Shown piece by piece: positions 1 to 12,114 of a DNA stretch of 64,000 nucleotides. The number at the start of each line of letters is the position of its first letter. The stretch's first letter is position 1. This stretch comes from Paratinospora sagittata (lineage: Eukaryota > Streptophyta > Magnoliopsida > Ranunculales > Menispermaceae): the NCBI GenBank assembly GCA_035771175.1, contig CM069599.1, positions 38,181,548-38,245,547 of the forward strand, in the 5' to 3' direction. Under the pieces are notes generated by a model. The model was not told where the DNA came from. It saw only the letters and a program-made list of their open reading frames with translations, and ran no database searches. A program made the position numbers and the translations under genes.

Positions 1-278
1 GGAACATGATTTGTATAGTGGTAGATGGGAGAAATTATAGGAAGAGGGATGGAAAGAAATCATTTCCTTCTCACGAGTGCATGATTATAGGAACCGGATT
101 TGTATAGCCAAAAATAGAAGATTTATTCTAATCTTATATATTTGTAACTAACGATTATGAAAATTATTATGAATGAAATACAGAGGAAATATTTTTGACA
201 TTGAAACTCTGATCGGTGAAGATTGCATCCCCATTAGATCTCCATTGGATGCCAGCATTGAGCTAGTCACTGGAGCAT

Positions 279-564
279 TCATAGCTCCTGGTGCTGGAAA
301 AGAGGATGCCTCCATGCTTGAGCTCTAAGCTCTGATGCCAAATTAAGATTCTTGTAACAAGAATAATAGAGAAGGATTTTCAAGATTTTCCATTGAAGAA
401 GCTTGTAGGAGAAGACAACTCTATTTATAGAGTTTACAACATTCTCTAACAGACTTGACAAACCGTTTCAACTAACCGACAAGTGTCATAACAAATCAAA
501 AATAATAACTAATTCCAACACCTAACTATTTTCCAGAAATTAAGCTCCAACTATATTACTAACA
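279..564 (-). mobile_element. 5' end of a Ty1/copia element (LTR, PBS, start of leader/gag)
   Basis: On the minus strand, an LTR-like stretch (about 564 down to 345, sense start TGTTAGT) is followed by a primer-binding site resembling the plant initiator tRNA-Met 3' end (TTGGCATCAGAGC, 329-342). An ATG at 310 then opens a short reading frame. This order is the 5' end of a copia element whose body would run leftwards out of the window. The exact LTR end next to the PBS is unclear, since about 12 bases separate a GTTACA from the PBS. Bases 1-278 do not look like copia gag, so the element may be broken right after its leader. Confidence 0.5.
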
Positions 565-1719
565 CTTAACCATTGAAAGGTATATATAAAACGAAAGTTT
601 CCGTTGATGATGTCAATTTTTTTTTAATTAAATACTCTGATTTCTTTTAGTTTTATTAGTATAAAACACAGTTTTGAGTCTATTTCAGCCTTTCTAAAAC
701 CTTAGAGCCGTCAAAAGAGAGCGAAAGAGCTTTGCCGTCCAAGAAAGTTGCAAAAAAATCTAAAGAGCGAATTAAAGATCTAAAGTAAGATTTTTCATTA
801 TTTTTTTCTTTTTTCTTTTTCATGGTTTGGTGGAGGTTTATGGTTTGGATCCATTCAAGCAAGGGTGTGATTAATCCTTTTTGCTTGTTTAGATCTAGAT
901 TTAATTTATTTAGAAATTTAATGGTGGAATAAACTTAGTTTACCTAGCTATGTGGTCTTAGTAAAATATAACAAAGGGTTTCATGGTGAAAACCCATAGT
1001 GGTGTAAAATGTGTATTTGGGAGTTTTGGGTTTAACATGATGGATTTAGGAAGTGAGGAAAAATTAGAAATAAATTTGGAGGCTACCGAAGGGTGATGCA
1101 AAAGGGGTTAAGGTTTGTAGGTGAGTATGGTTACATCCTCCCATTGTGTTTGTATCATCATAAATATATATAAATTTATTTTTCATGTTTATGAACTGAT
1201 TTATGAATTATATGCATGTATGCAAGGTTATTGCACTATTTTATGAATTGTACATGTATTGAATATCATGTGTTTTTATGCTTTGAAAATTGCATGTTTT
1301 AGTAGAGGGTTTGAATGGAACAAAGAAGGAATTTTCTTGAGATAATCCTAATGATCGATAACCATGAGTTGAGGTGTGGGACGGTCCTAGCTTCTTGCTT
1401 AGGCTAAATAATCAAATATGTCCCAAATTCTTTAAGAAACATGGTCGTCAGACTCTAGAAAATCTTAATATGAAGTGTTGTAAACCATAGAAAATCAATT
1501 TCTACTGTCAAATACCATGCATGAAGTGTGGAGGAGAAAAATCATAGTGAAAACAAAATAAAAAACCCCGAAAAACGTGCAAAGAACATACTCCCGCCCA
1601 GTGGGAGTGCACTCCCTTCGTGTAAGAGCGTGCTCCCTCTTATCGAATGACGTTTAAGGCATTTTCAACCCCGGGAACGCACTCCTAGCTTCGGGGAACA
1701 CATTCCAAGGTTTAAGGTC

Positions 1720-1728
1720 TATATATAG
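1720..1728 (+). promoter_or_regulatory. TATA box inside the gypsy-type LTR
   Basis: TATATATAG lies in an LTR-like promoter context, about 100 bases after repeated GTGCACTCCC-type motifs. A retroelement U3 promoter is the likely reading; activity is not shown by sequence. Confidence 0.35.
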
Positions 1729-1882
1729 ACACAATTTTTCATATTTTGGACCTTTCTAACTTTTGACAAAACGAGAGAACACATAGGAGTGAGTTGGGGA
1801 GTGTGTGGAGGTTCTCTAAAGGGTTCAAAAGAGTACTCCAAGGAGGGATTGAGGCTCCCAAGCATTGATCCAAGCGAATTTA

Positions 1883-2340
1883 GGGCCCATTTGGCATGTA
1901 GGATTGGACTAAATATAGTTCAAATCTTATATTTGGGTGTGAGGTGCGATGGGAAAAAAATAATCCCACTTGATCTTTTTATCCCCTTCTTATGGGATAA
2001 AATAATCCCACCCAAAATGGTGGGATTATCTTATCCCACCATTCTTCTTAATTTTTTTTTTGCTGCATTTCGCTCCCTCTCTTCTTCTTCTCGTCTCCTC
2101 TTCTTCTTCTTCCTCATTCTTCCTTCTTTTTTTAATAAATAAATAAATAAATAAAATTAATCAACGACTATGACTTTGCGATCGCAAAACGATTTTGCGA
2201 TTTGGCAAAATCTGTGTTTTTTATTTTTTTATGTAATTGAATTAAAAATTAATTATTTTTTGTTCCAATCCCAGACAAACCACCAAACACAGAATTATTC
2301 TATTTTTAATCCTATCTTATTATGCGCACCAAACGAGCCC
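1883..2340. mobile_element. PIF/Harbinger (Tourist-like) MITE
   Basis: Terminal inverted repeats GGGCCCATTTGGCATG (left) and, read inwards from the right, GGGCTCGTTTGGTGCG are flanked on both sides by TTA (1880-1882 and 2341-2343), the usual 3-bp Harbinger target. The 458-bp body is non-coding, with several internal palindromes built on GGGATTAT and ATAATCCC and a CT-rich block. It sits inside the LTR-like region and is therefore younger than it. Confidence 0.8.
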
Positions 2341-3910
2341 TTAAGGTATAAATCCTAACTTTTCATGATTTATTTCACATTGTTGAAGATTTCTTGTTAT
2401 CCAAGCAATGGAGTTCAAGAATTGGGTATGATTCAAGTATGGGATTCTTAGAGAATAAATGGTGGTTTTGGATGTAATCACTTATTTATAAACAAATATA
2501 TGAAGATTATAGTGATTTGCTAAGCTAAGGGAGATTTCTTGTTCTCTAAGAAATAATGGAGGTTATGCCTTGGTTTAGGTGAGATTTACCCATCTTGGTT
2601 GTTCTTAGTTAAAATAATGATAGATGGACCCTAAGATCAAGACTAAATGAGTGGTTGAAGTTTGAAACACCCGGATTTTCAAAAACTTGGTTATTAGCAA
2701 GGGTTTTGGGAACCAAACCCTTGTGATAATGTGAGGAGATGGAGAAATCCATCCTTAATGGTTAGGTTGGGTTTAAGCATATTGAGAAATTATCTAAGAA
2801 TGACCATAGCAAATCTAAAAGGGATTTTGGATGTAAACCCTTGAAATAAAAAAAAAAAAAATGAATGATGAAATTGGCGTTTGGTGTTAGGTTGGAGCCG
2901 TTTATGTTGGAATCAAATTAAGATTTGTATGCTAATACATGTTAAGAAGTGAGGAACCGACGAAGTAAGGAGTAAAGGTTCATAAAGCAATTTAAACGTT
3001 AGTAACCGTATCACTTTGAGTAGATTTCATTCTCTCATCATATGTATATTATCATGTCTAGAAAATTTGTTTTATCATAATGAATCATGCTTATACTCTA
3101 TTTGAATGTTGCTAGCTTGCGAGATTGAGAAATGATTTGATTTACATGTTTATGAGTTAACAAACATGCTTATATATGAAAAGTCTTGGATTATTATTTA
3201 TGCTCATGAACTGTTAAAATATTATTCATGCTTATGATTTGTTTGAGTTAGTAATTATGTTTAGGAATTGCTTTTGATAATAATCATGGTTATGAACTGT
3301 TTTGGAATAATATCATGTTTGTGATCCATATTGGAATAAGTCATGCATGTGTGGTAGAATTATTTTATGATGAACATGTAGTTGACATAGAATTCGACAT
3401 GCATGTTTCTTGGGTTGTGTTTCCATGTGGTTTGTTGTTGGGAGTAGGCTGGTACTATATGTATGTGAGTGCGCCCTCAATGAAGAGACGTCGTCGGCTT
3501 GACGTCTGGAAGATTCCTATTGACAACTAACCATCAAAACGAAAACTCGGCTGCTACCATAAAATCATAGGTTTGATACTTTCGTAGACTGGGAAGTATC
3601 TCGGATGCACCTACGTTATATGGTTGGTTTAAGAAATGGTTTTTAAGGATGAGTTTTATAAAAATGTTGAGTACTTTGATGTACACTCTATTTTCAAAAT
3701 GTACGTGTCTCTGTGTTTGATTCATGATTCCCATGATGATTTGATAAATGCATAGTTTTAAATTTATTGATGAGCATGTGATGGTGGATATGCGAAATCA
3801 TCTCACTGAGCTTTATGCTCACGCCACTTATCTATTTTTTAGGATTCAATAGTGCCCTCGACAAGGGTAAGAGTATAACATACTGACTCTCCTTAGCGCA
3901 ATCATCAACT

Positions 3911-5007
3911 ATTGGTGAGTGTCGAATGGAGTGTGAGAAGTATTGACTTAAGCACTTAGGAGTTTATTTCATTTATGCTCAAACTTGATATTTGTATTTT
4001 GATTGACTTGTTAGTCAATCGGGTAAGTTTTTCCTAATCAAAAAATGGTGTTTGTAACCTCTTTGATCATCACTAAATAGTTGATTTTAAAAAATTTGAG
4101 AAAATCAAATAGTGGATATAGACTTAGGTAAGCTGAACTATTCTAAATTGCTTATGTTCTTTCTATTTATTTTTTTTTTGTAATCATTCTTTAATTTGCT
4201 TCAAATTTTTATATTAAAAGATATAATTTAAATAACATGTAAAGTCTAATTCATCCTCTCTAGACTATAATTTAGGCATAGGGGTTGTCACATGACAACA
4301 ACTCACAAGTAGTAGAAAATGTAAGTTGTAGAATTAATGAGCTGGACTTGGGTCAACCCTAAGAAGATAAGATCAAAAAAGAATAAAATACAAATCAGCT
4401 TCATTTGTAATGTCTTAGAGACCATTGACTTTTGAGCCCCCTACACAAACAATTGGTGAGTGTTGAATGGAGTGGGAGAAGTATTAACTTAAGCACATAC
4501 GAGTTTATTTCATTTATGCTCAAACTTAATATTTGTATATTGATTGACTTGTTAGTCAATCCGATAAGTTTTTTCTAATCGAAAAATGGTGTTTGTAACC
4601 TCTTTGATCATCACTGGTAAGTAAGATTAAATAGTTGATTTTAAAAAATCTTGATTGAAAAAATTAAATAGTAAATATAGACTTAGGTAAGCCGAACTAT
4701 TCTAAACTACTTATGTTCTTTCTATTTGCTTTTCTTGTAATCATTCTTTAATTTGCTTCAAGTTTTTATATTAAAAGATATAATTTAAATAACTTGTAAA
4801 GTCTAATTCATCGTCTCTAGACTATAATTAGGGCCAATAGGGGATGTCACATGACAACAACTCACAAGCAGTAGAAAATGTAAGTTGTAGAATTAATGTG
4901 CTGGATTAGGTCAACCCTAAGAAGATAAGATCAAAAGAGAATAAAATACAAATCAGCTTCATTTGTAATGTCTTAGAGACCATTGAATTTTGAGCCCCCT
5001 ACGCAAA
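3911..5007. repeat. 541-bp tandem duplication containing an LTR end
   Basis: Two head-to-tail copies start with ATTGGTGAGTG at 3911 and 4452. Each contains the LTR right end (GTCACA at 4292 and again near 4851) and the same downstream flank ending GAGCCCCCTAC. The second copy has a small extra insertion near 4615-4640. Because each unit includes LTR plus flank, this is a segmental duplication and not a second insertion. Confidence 0.8.
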
Positions 5008-5713
5008 GTAGACCAAGCCCCCTTTAGCGTTCAATGGCCGAGTAAACGGGGTTTGTCGGGATCAAAGCTCCGAAAAGGCAAAAACAGAAACAATCAAAGA
5101 TGCCGCTGATAACAAATAGTTGAAATATTTCATTTGAGAAGTCAGCACAAGTATGCTAGAAACAAATAACATTTCCGTTTCTCTTTACCCGAGTAGGTTA
5201 GAGGGGCCGCGCAGACTTTACAAGATGATTAAGGGAACAAAATTATAGGAAAATATAATGATCAACTTGCTAAGAATTCCACCATTATTCCTCTTATTTT
5301 AAGAATTCCACCAATTTGACTTCAAATTAGTTTCATATTGACATTATCAGCGTTGGACTTTTTGGAATGACTCGGAAGGTATTTGAGATATAGAAATAAA
5401 TATAATATTGTTGTTTATATATATGGGATAAACTATAATAGTTAAGAAAGAAATGAATTAGTCATCATTTTTAATTAGATTTTTACCTTTTCAAGCATAC
5501 CTAATTTAAATTTAATTCAACAACTTGGACTGATTAAATTGAAACTTTATGGAGTCGGCCGGCAGTTTGGTTCCCTTTTTATTTGTTTTTTTTTTTCATT
5601 TGAAATTTGAAGATCTTAACTAGGTCCACCCTTACAGTTACCTCCATTTCGAACGCCATGCAAGATTCATAATATTGATCTTGAATTACATTCAATTGCT
5701 ACCTGGTCTGTAC
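5008..5713. other. No gene seen
   Basis: AT-rich non-coding sequence. I see no splice-linked coding potential, no RNA gene and no clear element ends. Confidence 0.5.
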
Positions 5714-6120
5714 TGTTGGAGACATCGAATATACGGCAGCAGCTAAAGCCAATATTCTTCAAGTCTCCAGCTCAAGCTCCTCTAGCTCTAGTTCTGTCTA
5801 TGATAAAGCTAGTGACGTTTGCGTTGACGGGTGTTCCAAGAATCTGTTATGCAGTTAGTTAACCTTATAATTAACATTTCAGCTAGCGTTGTTACATAGT
5901 TAGGAAACAGTTTGTATAGTTGGAAAGTAATTAGGAGTAAGTTAGTTGATCCAATGGTACTTAAGAGAGTTCCTTATTATTGAATGGTCTGGATTACTTC
6001 TATACTATGTACATAAACATTGCAATAGTTAATGAAATCTGTTCTGGAAGTTTTCCGATCCCAGTACTTATTCTCTTCTTCATGATTCTCCATTAGAGAA
6101 GCCTTACGGCCCTTAACAAG
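5714..6120 (+). mobile_element. Copia-type LTR-like fragment
   Basis: The stretch begins TGTTGGAGACATC and has LTR-like content, including a TTAGTTAACC block and a distal TTCTCTTCTTC segment. That distal part (6065-6117) resembles 7308-7357, to the right of a copia RNase H remnant, which suggests a remnant element in between. The rest of the two stretches does not align well by eye, so the LTR pairing is tentative. Confidence 0.3.
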
Positions 6121-6122
6121 TT

Positions 6123-6684
6123 TTGTGACGACCCTAGCTTTCGCTTATCGAAACATTGGGCCGCCCTGGCCAGTACCTTCTCCAATGGGGTACTAGCAAC
6201 CCTCAGCCTCTACTCATGTTATCATGAGAAGTTACAGTAATCCATGTCCAACTATAGTTTCAAAGTTTAACAGAAATTACACATCTCCTAATCCATAACT
6301 TGATGCGCCTCCCGCTCCATCTAGCACTCACCAATGCAAAAATGATGGAGACAACACCGGGAGAGATGATCAGTATTCTATACCTTTGCTTTTGTCTTGG
6401 GTACTGTAGGATCCTGAAAAATAAAGAAGTAGAGTGAGCTAATAGCCCAGTCAAATAATAATAAATCAAGACATACCATAAGCATGAAAATTCCTCCCTA
6501 TTCATGTAACCAATTAATTCTCTACGATGGACACATAATAAGCATGCTTATCTACTTCAAACATGCAATTAACTCATTTATCATTATCTCATGCTAACAT
6601 CATTCAATAACATATATGAAGGCATGAATCATGATAGAAAACATTCTTTATAGCTATGATGCTTGGATATTATAACCATCAGGT
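6123..6684 (-). mobile_element. Gypsy LTR fragment
   Basis: It opens with TGTGACGACCC and contains the GATCCTGAAAAATAAAG...GTGAGCTAATAGCCCAGT block, which recurs near the same end of other minus-sense gypsy LTRs here (for example 7645-7680). It stops where a copia RNase H remnant begins, so it is probably a truncated LTR inserted into, or joined to, that copia relic. Confidence 0.45.
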
Positions 6685-7045
6685 AGATTTTTCAGTTACA
6701 AAAGATTATGGCTTTATTTACAATTGAAGTCGAGTATGTGATTGTAACAGAAAATAATAAGGAGTTGATTTGGTTATAAGGTTTGTTGGTAGAGTTAGGA
6801 TTCAAGTAGGTGGTGAATGTCTTGCACAATGACAGTTAGAGTGTGATACACTTGGCCAAAAATTCTACATTTCATTCCAAGACACTAAACATATTGAGCT
6901 ACAGTACCATTTGATGAGGGGTTCTGACACCAGTACTGAAGATTCAAGGTAGTAAGAATCTAACTGACATGTTGACCAAAGTAGTTGCTACAGAAAAACT
7001 GACGGTGTGTACAGCTTCAGTTGGTCTTCAAAGTTGAAGACATGA
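6685..7045 (+). pseudogene. Copia RNase H C-terminal remnant
   Basis: Conceptual translation shows the decayed end of a copia polyprotein: a block like the TEAEY motif (here IEVEYV), a stretch matching HCDSQSVIHLAKN (here HNDS then SVIHLAKNS), and a terminal DMLTKVV followed by an EKL segment. Several in-frame stops and frame changes are present. The protease, integrase and reverse transcriptase are missing, so only the 3' end of the element survives. Confidence 0.65.
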
Positions 7046-7426
7046 CTTTTAAGTGCATTAATTTCACTAGCCATTGAAGACAAATGTTTACAAGTGTTTT
7101 AGTCTTCAAGTAGAAGAATATTATGAGAGAAAGCTCATAGAGTGTCTTTCTATTGTAAACCTTCATTGACAGTGGATTGAGTGTTAGTGCACTTCAAAGA
7201 CATAGAGATTTCTTCTCAAACCACGTTAAATCTCTTATCTCCGTATTTTCTCTTAATATGTGTTTGCAATTTTTTGGGTTTATTTGCAAACAATTACTTC
7301 TATATTCCTGTTCTTATTCTCTTCTTCTTGATTCTCCGTTTGAGAGCCTTAACAAGCTTCATTGTTCATTTCCTTTGATCTACTGTAGTTTATCACAGTA
7401 GATTGTTGAAGTTTGCTATTTGTAAT

Positions 7427-8304
7427 TGTAACACTCAATTTGTATCAAATTATAAAATTAAAATGTTACATTATTTGGACATCAACTCTAATCTTTAAGC
7501 AATATTTAAAATTTATTAGAGTAATTATAAAAATATATATGGTATAGTTTACACATTTTTACGCAACAAAACTTATACACAATCTCCTAAATTAAAGTTG
7601 ATGTCTGCTTCACGTGCACGAGATCCACATAGTATTTTTATGTCCTGAAAAATATAAAGAGGTGAGCTAAAAGCCCAATTGTCATACCCAATAGTTTTTA
7701 CGTATTAAATCTATCGATAGTATATAATTCAACCATAACAAATACACATCACAAGTGCAACAATCATAACATCAAAATTTACATATATAAAAAGTAGAAC
7801 GCAGGTGCACAAATGATTTTTTTTACACTAAACATGATAAAGCAAAACTCAATAATTACATTTAGCACGTAGTATGGGCCAATCGTACCTAAAAATTATA
7901 TTTAACACATAATATGGGCCAATCATACCTAAATTCATATGCAAAAATAAGTAGATGATATATGATGAATATAACACTATAAAAATGAGTAATACAAGCA
8001 AACTTTGAGAATCATCTCAATATAAAATACGTGCCCATATATATATATACAAACCCAGATATTAATCAATGTGTACCCACGTGTATATTTAATATCTCTA
8101 ATTATGGCATGTTCACATGTCTAATTATGAAAATATAGTGTGTACCAATTAATAAACATGTCCCACATTATTTAATCATAATCCTATAATAATTACTAAT
8201 TCTATATATATAGTTAAAATAATATATGCCCCTGAACTTCCATATATTTACTTCTTATATTTAGATATGTACCCATATATATGTTATAATATCCATTTAT
8301 GTTC

Positions 8305-8350
<46 letters not shown>

Positions 8351-9234
8351 CATTGTTACTCAAAGTTATGCTTTTAGATTAGCCCAAATGATTTAACCTC
8401 ATTATTCCAGATAACTCTTTCCATTAAAGTGTATTTGATCTACATGGTCATTTTAATACTTATACTTGACCCACGTATGTCCATATGTCCATATATTTGT
8501 TGATATATATTAGCTAACCAATACTTATACTTATACTTATTGATACTTATACTTATACTTATACTTAAAGTGTGTTTAATACTTATACTTGTTGATATAT
8601 ATTAACCAACATATGTCCATAAGTGAATATAACCAACCAATCACATCTACCTATATTATTTGACTACGATCTTAACGGATTAATACATATATAAGTATAT
8701 TATGAAGTTCAATATTTTATAATTCATGAATTCACCTTATTAATCATATAATATAAGGTAATTTTCATAATTAATGTACCTTAATTAATCTTATTTGTCT
8801 AATAAGGTTAACCTTCTTATTTTCTAATAAGGTTATTATCCTAATTATTCATATAATAAGATTATTATTTTTCTTATTACTATAATAAAGGTCATTTCCT
8901 CAATTTAATCAACCTTATTTATCTAATAAGATCATTTAAATCAATTAATTCACCTTATTTCTCACATGTGTGTACTGTCCCCTTTTAATTAATCTTAGTT
9001 ATCAAATAAGGTTATTATCTAAAATTACCTTATTTATTCTATAAGATTACTATACGTTAATATTTCTATAATTATTATTAATTAATTATTATTATTACAT
9101 TGACTATATTAATAACACTTAATCACACACGCCACAATACAACATATATAATCCAAAGATATAGTCATATAATATGTGGTTTAACCATAATTCATTAACT
9201 AGCGTTAATTTTTAATTAAACTTGGGGTATTACA
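7427..9234 (-). mobile_element. Gypsy solo LTR
   Basis: This 1808-bp block starts TGTAACACTC and ends GGGGTATTACA. The left flank is GTAAT; the right flank becomes GCAAT once the hAT MITE at 9237-9946 and its target copy are discounted, so the two match at 4 of 5 bases. The GAAAAATATAAAGAGGTGAGCT block at 7645 puts its sense on the minus strand. It contains an (AT)n tract at about 8308-8348 and CTTATA hexamer repeats at about 8470-8595. No internal domain or second LTR adjoins it. Confidence 0.7.
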
Positions 9235-9236
9235 GC

Positions 9237-9946
9237 TAGGAGTGTTCGTCAACTCAACCGAACCAAACCTTTTGAGTTGGTTTGGGTTGAGTTGGGTTCT
9301 AAAATACTTAATCCGATCAGTTTGAGTTGGGTCACATATTCAACCTATGAAAAACTGAATAACCTGACCTAAATCAAATCTTATTATTAGTCTCAAAGTC
9401 ATAAATTTTATAATTACATATTTATAATTTAGAGCTTTAGTAATTTCAAAAAAAAAAAAAAAGCTTGCTAATGCAGACAATCATAATAACTTAAATTTAA
9501 TTTTTTTCTTATCTTTTTGTTTCTTTTTGGCTTGACCGTGTACTTGTGTTTAACAATTGACATTTTTTAATAATGTAAAAGTAAGTTTCTGTAACAAGTT
9601 ATGTTCATATCAAGTTTTAAAGATGTAAATCAATAGAAGAATTGGATCATCATTATAAGTACGAGTTTCATATCACCAATCTAAGTTATTGTAATAACAT
9701 ACTGTAAATATTGAGTAAAAAATAAGGGTCACCATAATTTTTTTTGTAGCAATTAATTATTAAATTATTGTTCAAAGTTATTAAAATTAGACTTAAGTCC
9801 AACCTAATCTACCGACCTAACCTAAATCGAATTTAAACTATTTAGGTTAGGTTAAGTTGAAGGATAGATTAAGTTGAATTAAATATTAAAGGCAGCAACT
9901 CAACTATTTGAATTGAATTAAATTTTAACATTCATCTACACCCTTA
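9237..9946. mobile_element. hAT-type MITE with exact 8-bp target duplication
   Basis: The termini TAGGAGTG and CACCCTTA are flanked by perfect copies of ATTACAGC (9229-9236 and 9947-9954). Just inside both ends are GTTGGGTTGAGTTG-type motifs in opposite orientation, shared with the copies at 18545-19132 and 33884-34422. It is non-coding and 710 bp long, so it depends on a transposase made elsewhere. Confidence 0.85.
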
Positions 9947-9954
9947 ATTACAGC

Positions 9955-11893
9955 AATTGCTTTCTTTGGCGTGGAAATTGGCTGGACTCGAGGAGGAAGA
10001 GCCAACCACCATGTTTTTTTCTTCTTTTTTTCTTGGTCGGAAGCCAACCACCATGTTAAGTTGATCACAACCTGATTGGACATAGTTGACTTTCAAACCT
10101 CGCTTGGATGTAATAGGCTAATTAATTGCATTCAAATTAGCCTCTCTCTCTCTGTTTTTTTTTTTTTTAAATACTCAGTAAGTTCAATTTTTTTTCTTTT
10201 CTTGTTTTCTTTGTTTGTTGTTTAATGGTTGTGGTTGGTGGCGCCGGACTAGCAAACTGCTTCAACCCGGATTAAATAATTAATTGGATATACTAGAAAG
10301 GTAATCGAGGGGCTTATAGCAGCTGGGAAGAAATTTGGGCAATGATGAGGATAATGTAGTTGATCTTCTGCATCAACTAACTCGTCATGTATGTTTAATT
10401 AATTGAGCGTGGGAAAGACCGGTCTTATTCTTTTAATTTCTCTTTCTCCAAGTAGGCATTTGAACAAGAAATTTAATTAGCATTTCCCTTTCACATAACC
10501 CCTAGGGCTATCATATTATTAAAATTAGTCATGCTCACCTTAATTGAAAAGGTCAGAGAGACGTAAGAGTTTAAAATAATAAGAGATGAAGGATTAAGTT
10601 TTCTGAAAATATTGATTGGTTGTTTTCTAAAATTACCCTTTTAAATTATAGAAAAATGGTTAGTAAAAATGTAATATGATAATTTAATCATTTTTATACT
10701 GTCCAATTCTTTGTATCTTCTTCTACTCTTTAATTTGACTGCATTTTAGCTCCGAATATTTCTACAATTTATACTTCTGATTCCAACTTTTCCTCTTAGT
10801 TCTATATTCAAAATAAAAAACTATTTATATTTTTATTGAAAATTACTTTTGTAGTTACCATTGCGCCATAGTGTTTTTTTTTTTACTAATGTTTGATTTG
10901 ATTTTATTTTATTAATTTTTTTTTGGTTTTATCGTTGAGTGGCTCAAGTTGTGTCTTTCTCTGTCTTTGTAATAAGACTAATACACATGAATTAGACTCG
11001 AATTAGACTATAAAAATAAAAAGATGTGATAACAAATAATAACTATTTGATTGATTACTTAAAATAATTAAGATATTATATATTTGAAAAACTGAAATTC
11101 GTAGTACATGTTACTTCAAATGTCATGATCAAATAAAGAAAATTATATTTTAATAATTATATGATGGACACCCCACGTAAGTTGGGAAAATGATCGGTTT
11201 TCGTAATATTGTATCTTGGGCCATTATTAGCCAAATTACACGCACCATGAAAATACACGCCACTTGGCCAAAGAAGTAAGAGAGAGCAATAGTTGAGTAA
11301 AATAGACACTAAAAGCTTTTAAAGAAATATCCTCCCAAATTACGGGCCATGACATAAATTTCTTTATGGAAAGTTAACAGTTACAAAGGGCAACTTGGAG
11401 ACGGTTAACTAGCCTAGTTGCACCCAACCCCATATGGAAATTCTTTTTCTTTTCTTTTTGTTTTTTTCCAACCCCAATGGAAATTCATTTTCTTTTCTTT
11501 TTTTACTTTTTTTTTTTTTTTTTTGAGTGTGAAGGAGGAAATTTCTTGTAATATGAATTGACATATAATTTAGATTGTCTCTGTCAATACGTGATTTGAG
11601 GCAATCTAATAATCTATAAAAGTAATGTGCACCATGAATAATACACTTTAGAGGTTAACATAGCACTATTTAAAAAGTAAATAATTAAAAAATGTTATTC
11701 TAACTGTAAAAATTGTAACTGCTCGCATGTGCAACTACACATGCATATTCTTGAATATTAATATTTTAACATTTTTAAGGTGTGCAATAAATGATCCAAT
11801 GGATATATATGTGTAATTACATATATAGTTACAACTTTTTACAATTATATTAATATTTTCTTAAAGAATTACAGAAAATGCTAAAGTGACGTT
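9955..11893. other. AT-rich intergenic DNA, no gene seen
   Basis: There are homopolymer runs, including a long T run at 11509-11524 and a CT tract near 10143, and no coding signal I can support. The stretch 11594-11616 (GATTTGAGGCAATCTAATAAT) resembles an arm of the fold-back element at 11894-12008, so it may be a fragment of the same family. Confidence 0.5.
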
Positions 11894-12008
11894 CAAAGTA
11901 TACATCCAAATTGTATACCACCATTAAACATCATTAAAGTGCCTCGAATCACGTATCAACATATGATTCGAGGCAATCTAATGGTATATCTAGGTGATGT
12001 ACACTTTG
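11894..12008. mobile_element. Small fold-back, MITE-like element
   Basis: Outer arms CAAAGTATACATC (11894-11906) and GATGTACACTTTG (11996-12008) are inverted repeats with one mismatch. An inner palindrome pairs GCCTCGAATCACGTAT (11941-11956) with ATATGATTCGAGGC (11961-11974). I did not find a convincing target duplication, so the ends may lie further out. Confidence 0.45.
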
Positions 12009-12114
12009 AATATACATATTGAATATCAACGCAACATTACTTATTAATTATTCCCAACGCTCAATCTCTGTGTGCATGTGTGGTCGTGTTTGTTTGTGTG
12101 TTAGAATAACAGTG

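Larger units (their letters stand above)
590..4292 (+). mobile_element. Ty3/gypsy-type LTR-like region (plus sense), left edge unresolved
   Basis: This non-coding stretch has the layout of the long gypsy LTRs elsewhere in the window: a promoter-like part with a TATA box at 1720-1728, a GA/CT-rich leader, a segment near 3790-3830 (cactgagctttatgctcacg) matching the gag-proximal motif of the other LTRs, and a right end GGGGTTGTCACA at 4292. It holds a Harbinger MITE at 1883-2340. The left terminus was not found, so the start given is approximate, and the region may be two abutting LTR fragments. No gene is seen in it. Confidence 0.4.

Noticed and set aside
1789..2142. 117-codon ORF on the plus strand
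   Set aside because: It runs from LTR DNA into a Harbinger MITE; no domain and no homology I recognise.
9429..9470. A run flanked by AGCTT suspected as another poly(A)-only insertion
   Set aside because: The flanking repeat is only five bases and lies inside a hAT MITE, so chance is likely.
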